A stretch of 12,660 nucleotides of DNA from an uncultured Atopobium sp. GTDB taxonomy: Bacteria; Actinomycetota; Coriobacteriia; Coriobacteriales; Atopobiaceae. Below the pieces are notes generated by a model that saw only the letters and a list, made by a program, of their open reading frames with translations, was not told the origin of the DNA and did not search any database. Shown in pieces: positions 1 through 7,026 of the stretch. A program made the translations under genes and the position numbers. Location: assembly GCA_947252455.1 (NCBI GenBank), contig CAMXVQ010000035.1, forward strand, positions 1 to 12,660. The letters are read 5' to 3'. The stretch's first letter is position 1. Every line of letters starts with the position of its first letter.

Positions 1-162
1 AAATGTTTGTGGACCCACAAATTCGCAAGCTGCTTTTGTCATTGCAACGCGAACAACGCAGCCGTGTTTTTGTAACTCTCGTAGTGTAAGCACAGCTTTA
101 TATGCAGCAATTCCTCCGCACACTACTAAAAGTACCTGTAAAGGTTTATCCGATGTATTCAT
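1..162 (-). CDS. coaBC: CoaBC (Dfp) bifunctional phosphopantothenoylcysteine synthetase/decarboxylase, N-terminal part
   Basis: Only the first 54 codons are in the window; the gene runs off the left edge. The visible part is the start of the flavoprotein (CoaC) domain: a beta strand (QVLLVV) followed by CGGIAAYKA, then a helix and the strand VVRVAMTKAACEFVGPQTF. This matches the family pattern G-G-I-A-A-Y-K followed by V-x-V-x-M-T-x-x-A-x-x-F. In the family, the N-terminal domain decarboxylates phosphopantothenoylcysteine using FMN and the C-terminal domain makes that substrate from phosphopantothenate, cysteine and CTP, both in the cytoplasm on the coenzyme A pathway. The ATG at 160-162 is preceded by GAGGA at a good distance and lies 23 bases after the zinc-ribbon gene, so it is probably cotranscribed. 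A Cys precedes GGIAAYK where Ser or Thr is more usual. Whether the CoaB half is fused cannot be seen; a stand-alone CoaC is the alternative. Confidence 0.88.
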   Translation of the reverse strand, partial: MNTSDKPLQVLLVVCGGIAAYKAVLTLRELQKHGCVVRVAMTKAACEFVGPQTF

Positions 163-185
163 AGTAATTCCTCTACGGTCTATCT

Positions 186-908
186 CTACGATCTGTCATG
201 AGAAGCAATGATAAGCAAACGATGACAATACGGACATTCTGCAATAGTTTGATCTGCTTTGATCTTGTTATACAAACTGGGTTGCAACTTAACGCAGCAA
301 ACCGATGGCACATTTCCTTTGAGCTCTTCAACACAAATACCGTTAAATCTGCTTTTGAGGCTGGTATATAATGCCATATGCTCATGGGTAAGACTACATT
401 TTACCTCGTCACGAACATGTAATAACGAAGCGGCTTGTCGCTTGATGTCTTCAATGCTTTGTGCTTGTTCGTCTTTAAGCGAAGCTAACTCCCCATGTAA
501 TTTTTCCTGTAAAAGATGGGCATTGTGCTCGGCTTTTTTAAATTTTTCTAAATCTGCCTTAAGTTTTTTTTCATCAAATTGCAACTTCTCAAACTTCTTT
601 GCAAGACTAGAAAGCTGAAGCTCCAAATCACTAATACGACGATAATCACTGCCTGCCGCCTGTGCCTCAAGCTTTACGTTTTGGCTAATTTCTTGCAAGT
701 GTGTTTGCATGTTGTAATTATCTTGAAGTTCTGTTTCGATGTCTTTGCGTTGTGCCAACAGTTGAGTTTGTTGCTGTTTTAACTTTTTAAGGGCTGTAGT
801 GCAAGCAGGTATGCGCTTTCCTTCAAGAAGAGCATGAAGTTGTTGGTTATACCGCATAAGCTGTATGTCAACCTCTTGAAGTTTAAGAAGTGCTTGATAC
901 TCTTTCAT
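186..908 (-). CDS. Coiled-coil zinc-ribbon protein (DUF164/zf-RING_7 type)
   Basis: A 240-residue protein. Residues about 15-175 are rich in Leu, Lys, Glu and Gln and look like a long antiparallel coiled-coil hairpin. The C-terminal 50 residues form a zinc-ribbon-like end with CC at 204-205 and CPYC at 225-228, followed by HRLL. This layout is that of the DUF164/C4-type zinc ribbon family (Helicobacter HP0958, mycobacterial Rv2229c-like), which has been proposed to act as a nucleic-acid or protein adaptor; its role here is unknown. The usual first knuckle is CxxC, whereas here the two Cys are adjacent, so zinc binding may be altered. The ATG at 906-908 has AAAGGAA just upstream. It lies 26 bases after the cysteine desulfurase gene and 23 bases before coaBC, which suggests one operon. 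There is no signal peptide or membrane segment, so it should be cytoplasmic. The family call is firm; the function is not. Confidence 0.85.
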   Translation of the reverse strand: MKEYQALLKLQEVDIQLMRYNQQLHALLEGKRIPACTTALKKLKQQQTQLLAQRKDIETELQDNYNMQTHLQEISQNVKLEAQAAGSDYRRISDLELQLSSLAKKFEKLQFDEKKLKADLEKFKKAEHNAHLLQEKLHGELASLKDEQAQSIEDIKRQAASLLHVRDEVKCSLTHEHMALYTSLKSRFNGICVEELKGNVPSVCCVKLQPSLYNKIKADQTIAECPYCHRLLIIASHDRS

Positions 909-934
909 AGGGTTCCTTTCATGATACGTACAGC

Positions 935-2110
935 TTATAGGGCGACTTGTGATGTAGTAACAATAGATAAAAGCGTGTTTGCAAAACGTTTAAGCGTATC
1001 TTCGTCTACGCGCTCATCAAACGAAATCCGTAACGCACCAAGCGCATCACGCTCGCAGATTCCTTGAGCACGTAAAACATGAGACGCACGTGCAGAATCC
1101 GAGGCGCATGCAGATCCAGATGATATGCCAAAACCCTTGCTATCAAGCTGCAACAAAATTGCCTGAGCATCACAATCTTTTGCCAGCACACTTACAATTC
1201 CTGGAAGCCGTTTGTCCGCAAACGAAAGCGGGGTCGTTGGTGATATGCGATCTGATGCACACAACATTTGCTCAAGCATGCGTGCACGTGCGGCAACTTC
1301 AAGCCTTCTTTGTTTTATATGTTGCATGCACTCACGTGCTGTTTGTGCAAATGCTTCACACAAACACACTGCTTGAGTACCAGGACGGGCGCCACCTTCT
1401 TGACCGCCTCCAAAGGTAAGAGGCACAAAAGGCGTATTTCGTTTAAGAATTAAAGCACCAATACCCACTGGCCCACCAATTTTATGCGCCGCAATAGAAC
1501 ATGCATCTATCTGTTCTAAATCACAAGGAATACGGCCAAACGCTTGCACAGCATCGCTCATAACATAGGAACCTACCTCATGAGCGCAGCGCGCAAGTTC
1601 ACGAATTGGCTGGATAACACCCGTTTCGTTATTAGCATACATAATGCAGGTAAGCGCAACGTGCTCGTCTAAGACAGCTCGTAATTGCTCACAGGTAATT
1701 TCGCCCGTTGACGAAGGGCGTACGTATACAACCTCAAATCCTTGTTCTTTAAGACGAGGAAGTGGTTCAAGACACGAATCGTGCTCAATTGCAGAAACAA
1801 CAATCTTAGTACGATGTGGCTGTCTAAGCCGATATGCCGCTGCAATACCGCAGAGCGCCATATTATTAGATTCGGTACCACCAGAGGTAAAGTGCACCTC
1901 ATAAGGATCTAGAGCTGTTGTGAAACATGAGGCAATCTCGCGACGACTACGCTCAAGTGCCGCATAAGCTAAACGTCCTGGTGTATGCAGCGAATTTGGA
2001 TTGGCTCCTGCATAGGCAGACTCCTCATAAGCTTCTTGCGCCTGAAGAGAAATACGGCGCTGCGGAGCTGAAGCCGCATAATCAAGGTATACGTATGATG
2101 AAGATTTCAT
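935..2110 (-). CDS. Cysteine desulfurase, NifS/IscS type (PLP-dependent)
   Basis: A 391-residue class V aminotransferase-fold enzyme that takes sulfur from L-cysteine, releasing alanine and leaving a persulfide on an active-site Cys. Visible landmarks are YLDYAA at the N-terminus, TSGGTESNN (76-83), EH at 109-110, YANNETG (158-164), DAVQ (186-189), the PLP lysine in AAHKIGG (K210), GGGQEGGARPGT (234-245) and the catalytic C335 in SSGSAC before SHVL. The start was set at MKSSS (ATG 2108-2110), because the reading frame extends another 53 codons upstream only by running antiparallel to family expectations and through the end of rpe. This ATG sits one base after the rpe stop, with no strong Shine-Dalgarno close by, so translational coupling to rpe is likely. 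No iscU, sufU or mnmA is adjacent, so whether it serves iron-sulfur assembly or tRNA thiolation cannot be decided. The SSGSAC loop favours the IscS/NifS group over SufS. Confidence 0.93.
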   Translation of the reverse strand: MKSSSYVYLDYAASAPQRRISLQAQEAYEESAYAGANPNSLHTPGRLAYAALERSRREIASCFTTALDPYEVHFTSGGTESNNMALCGIAAAYRLRQPHRTKIVVSAIEHDSCLEPLPRLKEQGFEVVYVRPSSTGEITCEQLRAVLDEHVALTCIMYANNETGVIQPIRELARCAHEVGSYVMSDAVQAFGRIPCDLEQIDACSIAAHKIGGPVGIGALILKRNTPFVPLTFGGGQEGGARPGTQAVCLCEAFAQTARECMQHIKQRRLEVAARARMLEQMLCASDRISPTTPLSFADKRLPGIVSVLAKDCDAQAILLQLDSKGFGISSGSACASDSARASHVLRAQGICERDALGALRISFDERVDEDTLKRFANTLLSIVTTSQVAL

Positions 2111-2111
2111 A

Positions 2112-2798
2112 TTATGCACGCTTTGCTTCCAAAGCTCCGCGTTGTGCAGAGCTACGTAATGCTTCGATAGCAGCAGATCTATCTTGCGCGTTAAAGACCG
2201 ATGAACCCGCAACCAGCATTGTTGCACCAGCGCGTGCCACATCGTATGCATTATGAGCATTGATGCCACCGTCTACTTCAATGACAGGATTAACACCGTG
2301 TTCGTCGCATAACGCTTTGACCTTTGCAATCTTTTTGCAGGTAGACTCAATAAATGATTGACCACCAAAACCGGGATTTACGCTCATAACCAAGACCATG
2401 TCTACATCTTCGATAACGTCATCTAAGCTCATGACTGCTGTTGCAGGATTAAGTGCAACACAAGCGCGCTTATGAGCTGCATGAATGGTATCAATGAGCC
2501 GTTTTAAGTGGGTTTGGGCTTCCATATGAATGGTAAAGGAATCGGCGCCTGCATCAAGATACCACTCAAGCGTTGCTTCGGGATTATCAACCATCAGATG
2601 AACGTCAACGGGTAAATCGCTAGAAGCCTTAACCGCGCGCAAGATAGGACATCCAAAACTCAAATTTGGAACAAAGTGTCCATCCATTACATCAAAATGC
2701 AGATAATCGGCCGTTGCAATAGATGAAAGCTCATCTGAAAGCTTCATAAAATTGGCGGACAACATTGACGGCGCAATGCAAATGGGATGTGTATCCAT
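2112..2798 (-). CDS. rpe: Ribulose-phosphate 3-epimerase
   Basis: A 228-residue TIM-barrel enzyme that interconverts D-ribulose 5-phosphate and D-xylulose 5-phosphate in the pentose phosphate pathway. Diagnostic stretches are IAPSMLSANF at the N-terminus, LHFDVMDGHFVPN (33-45), DVHLMV (65-70), MSVNPGFGGQ (138-147), EVDGGIN (174-180) and VAGSSVF (196-202). The metal ligands H34, D36, H67 and D176 are all present, with D36 and D176 as the acid-base pair. Length matches the family. The ATG at 2796-2798 follows AGAAGGG with normal spacing and lies 12 bases after the gpsA stop, so it is read with gpsA. The gene shares the run with lipid and sulfur genes without an obvious metabolic link; the order probably reflects cotranscription of housekeeping functions. 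Confidence 0.96.
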   Translation of the reverse strand: MDTHPICIAPSMLSANFMKLSDELSSIATADYLHFDVMDGHFVPNLSFGCPILRAVKASSDLPVDVHLMVDNPEATLEWYLDAGADSFTIHMEAQTHLKRLIDTIHAAHKRACVALNPATAVMSLDDVIEDVDMVLVMSVNPGFGGQSFIESTCKKIAKVKALCDEHGVNPVIEVDGGINAHNAYDVARAGATMLVAGSSVFNAQDRSAAIEALRSSAQRGALEAKRA

Positions 2799-2810
2799 GA
2801 ATGAACCCTT

Positions 2811-3833
2811 CTAATTGTTTGTTGACATACCATAAAATTCTTCGTGCGGAATTCGTTCAAGCAAAAGCGCAATGACGTCTTCGAGCTTGGCGTGTTCATA
2901 TAAAACTGAGTAGACCGAGTTGGTAAGCGGACTTTCAATAGAAAGCTTTTTACATAACTCTTGTGTGCTCAGAGCAGCACGAGCCCCCTCAACAACCATT
3001 GACGTACGTTGTTCATATTCCTGCAAACTTTCTCCTTGCGAAAAAGCACAGCCAAACGAGCGATTACGCGAGTGCACCGACGTACATGTTGCAATAAGAT
3101 CCCCCATACCTGCAAGACCCATACAGTTAAGTGATTTACCACCTTTTGCGATAACAATACGACTAATTTCTGCAAGTCCACGAGTCATTAAAACTGCTAA
3201 TGCATTGTCTCCGTACCCCAAGCCAGTACAAATTCCACAAGCAATTGCCACCACGTTTTTAATAGCGGCGCATAGTTCAACCCCAACTACATCGTCAGAT
3301 AAATAAATTCTAAAATTTTCATTCATTATCAAGCGTTGGAAAAATTGAGCAACCGATGCATGAGTCGAGGCAATAACAGCCGCCGAAATTTTACCTTTAC
3401 AAATCTCCTCTGCATGATTGGGACCACTCAATACTGCGATACGTGCAGGATTGCCCCAAACTTCGGACAAAACTTCGCTCATAGTACAGTTAGTATGATT
3501 TTCGATACCTTTTGTAAGAATAAGAACAGGCGTTTGTGAATCTACATAGGGCTGGGCAGCTTGTGCACAAGCTCTAATAAACTGTGATGGCACAACCATA
3601 ACTATTGCTTGTGCATCCTTCAAAACGCATTGATAATCGGTTGAAGCGCTCACACACGAAAGCATCGTATAGGTATTAAGTTGAACAGGATTACGATGAT
3701 GTTCATTGATATAATCGGCTATTTCTTGATCGTGGGACCAAATCATAACTTGATCCGCATGAAGTCCAAGCAAGCCTGAAACAGCTGTACCCCAACTGCC
3801 TGATCCTATAACGGCAACTTTTGAAATCGACAT
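2811..3833 (-). CDS. gpsA: Glycerol-3-phosphate dehydrogenase [NAD(P)+]
   Basis: A 340-residue soluble dehydrogenase that reduces dihydroxyacetone phosphate to sn-glycerol 3-phosphate, the backbone for phospholipids. The Rossmann fold opens with GSGSWGTA (10-17). The family motifs VPSQ (81-84), LTKGIE (106-111, K108), SGPNHAEE (136-143), AAIKN with the catalytic K192, GLGYGDNA, GMGDLIATC (242-250) and SRNRSFG (255-261) are all present. Length is normal. The ATG at 3831-3833 is preceded by AAGGAAAG. Its product is the substrate of PlsY, encoded immediately upstream in the transcription direction, and the plsY-gpsA pair is a common arrangement. A 137-base gap separates it from plsY, large for this region, and may hold a separate promoter. 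Rpe follows 12 bases downstream. Confidence 0.97.
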   Translation of the reverse strand: MSISKVAVIGSGSWGTAVSGLLGLHADQVMIWSHDQEIADYINEHHRNPVQLNTYTMLSCVSASTDYQCVLKDAQAIVMVVPSQFIRACAQAAQPYVDSQTPVLILTKGIENHTNCTMSEVLSEVWGNPARIAVLSGPNHAEEICKGKISAAVIASTHASVAQFFQRLIMNENFRIYLSDDVVGVELCAAIKNVVAIACGICTGLGYGDNALAVLMTRGLAEISRIVIAKGGKSLNCMGLAGMGDLIATCTSVHSRNRSFGCAFSQGESLQEYEQRTSMVVEGARAALSTQELCKKLSIESPLTNSVYSVLYEHAKLEDVIALLLERIPHEEFYGMSTNN

Positions 3834-3909
3834 CGGCTTTCCTTACTCTATTCTCTTAGCTTCAACTTACGTTTTATACGATATTCTATTGTGATGCATA
3901 CAGAGCATG

Positions 3910-3936
3910 CTTATATCATAGAGGTTATTGCAACAA
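3910..3936 (-). promoter_or_regulatory. Possible promoter for gpsA-rpe (weak)
   Basis: In the 137-base gap between plsY and gpsA, read on the minus strand, there is an extended -10 motif TGATATAAG (TATAAG at 3910-3915) with a poor -35 TTGTTG 15 bases upstream (3931-3936). The gap also holds an 8-base direct repeat, TTGCAACA on the plus strand, at 3928-3935 and 3944-3951. The spacing is short and the -35 matches only three consensus bases. The gap is a reasonable place for a promoter, but the evidence is weak. I saw no GC-rich stem followed by a T run that would end plsY transcription. Confidence 0.25.
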
Positions 3937-3970
3937 AGAGACCTTGCAACAGGGTATATCTCCACAACTT

Positions 3971-4654
3971 TTAAGATTTTGCCTTTAAGGGTTTTTCCTC
4001 TCCTTTCATAAGACGAATAATATTGTTACGATGTGCCCAAATAACCAAACAAGAAACCACGATAATAGGTATAAGTTCAAATGATGTGTAACCAAATACA
4101 TATGCCCAGCACGGAAGTGCTATCGCAGCCGCTAACGACCCTAGAGAAACGCGCTTTGAAGGTATCGTAAAAACAAAAAATGCCAAAAGTGCAAGCAAAG
4201 CCGTTTGCCAACTAAGCACTAATGCAGCTCCAAATCCTACCGAGATTCCTTTGCCGCCCTTAAAATGCAAGTACGGAGAAAAAATATGACCACACACGCA
4301 TACTGCATAAACAACGCTGTTAACAAACATACACAGCTTATTAACGTCAGAAAAAATCTGCGAAGTTGCACAAAATTGTATAAGTTCTTGTACATGGATA
4401 GCGACAACCATATTCAGTGCATAGATAGCTATGCCCAAACTTAAAGCGCCTTTTCCTGCATCGCATAAAAGTGTAAGCGCCGCTGGTAGTTTACCTGCCA
4501 CGCGTGCTACATTGGTCATGCCTATATTACCGCTGCCTGCAGCTCTCACATCAAGGTGACAAAACCTTTTTGTTAGAAGCACGCCAAACGGTATGCCGCA
4601 TACTGCATACACAAACACAAGCGCCACTATCACCGAAATGCAATACCCTTGCAT
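3971..4654 (-). CDS. plsY: Acyl-phosphate:glycerol-3-phosphate acyltransferase PlsY
   Basis: A 227-residue integral membrane enzyme that transfers an acyl group from acyl-phosphate to position 1 of glycerol 3-phosphate, the first committed acylation in most Gram-positive bacteria. All three cytoplasm-facing motifs of the family are visible: GSGNIGMTNVARVAG (40-54), GHIFSPYLHFKGGKG (122-136) and HRNNIIRLMKGEE near the C-terminus. Several hydrophobic segments flank them, as expected for a multi-spanning protein. Two minor oddities: the first motif has Met where Ala is usual (GSGNxGATN), and residues about 80-112 form a longer than usual loop, making the protein some 25 residues longer than typical. 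The ATG at 4652-4654 has a strong Shine-Dalgarno AAGGAG, which lies in the arm of a small hairpin. It works between GpsA and PlsC, both encoded nearby; PlsX, which makes its substrate, is not in the window. Confidence 0.96.
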   Translation of the reverse strand: MQGYCISVIVALVFVYAVCGIPFGVLLTKRFCHLDVRAAGSGNIGMTNVARVAGKLPAALTLLCDAGKGALSLGIAIYALNMVVAIHVQELIQFCATSQIFSDVNKLCMFVNSVVYAVCVCGHIFSPYLHFKGGKGISVGFGAALVLSWQTALLALLAFFVFTIPSKRVSLGSLAAAIALPCWAYVFGYTSFELIPIIVVSCLVIWAHRNNIIRLMKGEEKPLKAKS

Positions 4655-4662
4655 AAAGCTCT

Positions 4663-4678
4663 CCTTAAAGGGTTAAGG
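4663..4678 (-). promoter_or_regulatory. Hairpin overlapping the plsY ribosome binding site
   Basis: On the minus strand CCTTAA, four bases CCCT, and TTAAGG form a perfect 6-base-pair stem with a tetraloop. The right arm runs into AAGGAG, the Shine-Dalgarno of plsY, which sits about six bases before the ATG. The stem has two G-C and four A-U pairs, so it is weak alone, but it could lower plsY initiation relative to der. It is not a terminator, as no T run follows. Confidence 0.4.
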
Positions 4679-4711
4679 TTTACCAGCTTACAGACTCAAA
4701 AATGTAAACGC

Positions 4712-6028
4712 TTAATCTTTATTCCTAAACTTAAGCCGAATAGGCGTACCTTGCAAATCAAACGTTTCACGCAAACGGTTCTCTAAGAAACGCATGTACG
4801 CGTCGTCGAGTAAATCCTTTGCATTACAGAAAAAGGTAAATTCGGGAGGACAATACCCTGTTTGAGTTACATAATGAATCTTAAAACGACGGTTTTTATG
4901 CACAATCGTGTGGCCCGCCTCACGAATTTTAGTAACAAGATTATTGAGTTGAGACGTCTTAATGGAACTGGCGTGTGCGCGATACGCACGAAGTGCTGCA
5001 TCAAGCGCCTTATTGACCGATTTACCCGTAAGCGCACAAATACTTATTTGCTCCGCCCATGTTGCAAACGTAAGACGAATGGCAAATGAATCCAAAAGTT
5101 TTTGGCGATCCTGCTCGTCACGCAACAAATCGGTTTTGTTAAGAACCAAAACCAATGCGCACCCACGATCAATTGCCATACCAGCAAGTTTTTGATCCTG
5201 TTCGGTCATTCCTTCATGCGCATCTATAACAAGCAGGCACACATCAGCTTTATCCATTGCCTGCAAACCGCGAACCATGCTGTAATATTCAACATCCTCA
5301 TGAACTTGCGTCTTTTTTCTCATGCCAGCAGTATCAACAAGGCGAATAGTTTGACCTTTATAATCAAAAGTAATATCAATAGCATCGCGCGTTGTACCTG
5401 CATAATCGGCAACTAAGCTGCGCTGTGAGTGAGAAAGTTTATTAACAAGCGATGATTTACCAACATTTGGACGACCAATAACCGCAATTGCCACTGATGA
5501 GTCTTTTGGTTGGGGTGCTTCTTCATGAGTGGGCAAAGCGTTAACAATATCATCAAGCAAATCACCTGTTGCTGTACCATGTGTAGCAGAAATAGCACGT
5601 GGCTCGCCTAAACCAAGTTTTAGATAGTTCCATGAATCTAAAACCTCATCAGGATTATCAATTTTATTAACAACCAAAAAAACAGGCTTATGCATACGAC
5701 GCACAATTTGCGCAACAGTCTCATCTTCATCGGTAAGACCAATGCTTCCATCGACAACCATAACAATAACGTCTGCTTCGTCGCAGCCTAAAAGTGCCTG
5801 TTCACGAATACCTAGAGCAAAACGATCTTTGCTTTTAAGCGATTCTATGCCGCCCGTGTCGATAAGCGTAAACTCACGCCCGTTCCAATCACAAGCATGA
5901 TAGGAACGGTCACGCGTAACACCGCGCGACTCGTGCACAATTGCCGACTTGGTAGTTGCAAGTCGATTAACAAGTGTTGATTTTCCTACATTCGGACGAC
6001 CAACTATGGCTACCAGTGGTTTTGACAT
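4712..6028 (-). CDS. der: Ribosome assembly GTPase Der (EngA)
   Basis: A 438-residue protein with two tandem GTPase domains and a C-terminal KH-like domain, needed for maturation of the large ribosomal subunit. Domain 1 has GRPNVGKST (10-18), GVTRD (36-40), DTGG (57-60) and NKID (121-124). Domain 2 has GRPNVGKSS (185-193), GTTRD (211-215), DTAG (232-235) and NKTD (297-300). The C-terminal region includes TQTGYCPPEFTFF and ends RLKFRNKD, as in the family. The start was set at MSKPLVAIVG (ATG 6026-6028), which has GGA at a proper distance and gives normal length; the frame opens 11 codons earlier only at a TTG. Upstream is a 91-base gap with a possible promoter and palindrome; plsY starts 57 bases after its stop. 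In bifidobacteria Der is fused to cytidylate kinase; here it stands alone and the kinase is fused to PlsC instead. Confidence 0.97.
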   Translation of the reverse strand: MSKPLVAIVGRPNVGKSTLVNRLATTKSAIVHESRGVTRDRSYHACDWNGREFTLIDTGGIESLKSKDRFALGIREQALLGCDEADVIVMVVDGSIGLTDEDETVAQIVRRMHKPVFLVVNKIDNPDEVLDSWNYLKLGLGEPRAISATHGTATGDLLDDIVNALPTHEEAPQPKDSSVAIAVIGRPNVGKSSLVNKLSHSQRSLVADYAGTTRDAIDITFDYKGQTIRLVDTAGMRKKTQVHEDVEYYSMVRGLQAMDKADVCLLVIDAHEGMTEQDQKLAGMAIDRGCALVLVLNKTDLLRDEQDRQKLLDSFAIRLTFATWAEQISICALTGKSVNKALDAALRAYRAHASSIKTSQLNNLVTKIREAGHTIVHKNRRFKIHYVTQTGYCPPEFTFFCNAKDLLDDAYMRFLENRLRETFDLQGTPIRLKFRNKD

Positions 6029-6080
6029 ATCATTCCATTCTAAAAAAACGTACAGGTACAAGCTAAACTGTTACACTTAG

Positions 6081-6110
6081 TATATATGCTTTCATGCACG
6101 TACATGTAAA
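6081..6110 (-). promoter_or_regulatory. Possible der promoter overlapping a 14-base palindrome
   Basis: Read on the minus strand, a -35-like TTTACA (6105-6110) and a -10-like TATATA (6081-6086) are 18 bases apart, about 50 bases before the der start. A near-perfect palindrome, CATGCACGTACATG on the plus strand (6093-6106, one mismatched pair), lies in the spacer and touches the -35. That position would suit a repressor operator. The -35 matches five of six consensus bases, the -10 about four. It lies in the 91-base gap after ispH, one of the wider gaps here. Confidence 0.35.
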
Positions 6111-6119
6111 TCATATTGC

Positions 6120-6989
6120 TTATACATGTGATCTTCTTGCTGATTTGTCTGATGAAGGATACAAAGACATGAGCCGTTTATACACTTCATCAATTTGATA
6201 CTGAGGCGTAGATGCGCCAGCGGTAATACCCACTTCACTAGTAGGAGTAAACCACGTAGGATCAAGTTCTTCGGCAGTCTCGATATGATATACATGATCA
6301 CAATACGTTCTGCATATCTCAGCTAAGCGTGTAGTATTGGCAGAAATTTTACCGCCAATTACAATCATGCAATCAACCGACTTTGCCAAATTTGTTGCTG
6401 CATCCTGACGCAGCGACGTTGCCTCGCAAATCGTATCAAACAGACGTATTTCCTCAGCTTTGCCTACAAGAGCCGCTACAATCTCTTTAAGACGTCGACG
6501 ACTTTGCGTTGTCTGGACAACAATCCCCACTCTTCGTTTGATTGACAAAGCTTCGATGTCTTCAGGCGTTTCAACGCACACAGCACCTGGTGCATGACCT
6601 AAGGTGCCTTCAACCTCAGCATGACCTTTTTCTCCAAACACAAGCACCTGATAGCCCTCTTTGGTAAGCGTTTCAGCTGCTCTATGCGCACGAATGACAA
6701 AAGGACATGTTGCGTCTACTACAATGTCGTGGCTTTGATAGGCTTTCTTTTCTTCCTCGGGAGTAACGCCATGAGTACGCAGTAAAATTGCTTTGCCCGA
6801 TACCTCATCAGCACTGTGAATAACCTCAACGCCTTTGGCGGCAAGCTTTGAAACTACTTGAGGGTTATGAATTAAGGGGCCAAGCGTATGAATACGTCCA
6901 TGTATTTTATGAGAAAGAGCTTCCACCATATCTAACGCACGATTCACACCGTAGCAAGCTCCAGCTTCTGTGGCTATACGAATATGCAT
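6120..6989 (-). CDS. ispH: 4-hydroxy-3-methylbut-2-enyl diphosphate reductase
   Basis: A 289-residue [4Fe-4S] enzyme that performs the last step of the MEP (non-mevalonate) isoprenoid pathway, reducing HMBPP to IPP and DMAPP. The three cluster cysteines are present: C12 in ACYGVNRA, C95 in ATCPFV and C188 in TICEAT. The substrate pocket residues are also visible: H41, H73 (RTHG), H123 and E125 (HAEV), the TTQ triplet near 160-162, S216 and N218 in SANT, and S260 in GAST. Length is typical for the stand-alone enzyme; there is no fused ribosomal protein S1 domain as in some Clostridia. The ATG at 6987-6989 follows GTAGG. It lies 37 bases after the cmk-plsC fusion; the cmk-plsC-ispH order is common in Firmicutes and supports cotranscription. 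Presence of IspH implies the organism uses the MEP pathway. Confidence 0.97.
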   Translation of the reverse strand: MHIRIATEAGACYGVNRALDMVEALSHKIHGRIHTLGPLIHNPQVVSKLAAKGVEVIHSADEVSGKAILLRTHGVTPEEEKKAYQSHDIVVDATCPFVIRAHRAAETLTKEGYQVLVFGEKGHAEVEGTLGHAPGAVCVETPEDIEALSIKRRVGIVVQTTQSRRRLKEIVAALVGKAEEIRLFDTICEATSLRQDAATNLAKSVDCMIVIGGKISANTTRLAEICRTYCDHVYHIETAEELDPTWFTPTSEVGITAGASTPQYQIDEVYKRLMSLYPSSDKSARRSHV

Positions 6990-7026
6990 ACGACCTACTT
7001 TATCTTAGAGTGACACAACAGTTTTA

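Noticed and set aside
259..2256. Open frames on the plus strand opposite the zinc-ribbon, cysteine desulfurase and rpe genes
   Set aside because: They lie antisense to well-supported genes, have no family motifs and no good ribosome binding sites, and are the expected by-product of the coding strand.
2111..2269. N-terminal extension of the cysteine desulfurase by 53 codons
   Set aside because: The extension lies wholly within the 3' part of rpe in another frame and does not resemble any desulfurase; family members begin close to YLDYAA.
3901..3970. Terminator after plsY
   Set aside because: Short complementary pieces (TTGCAA copies, ACC/GGT) give only weak stems and no T run follows, so an intrinsic terminator is not supported.
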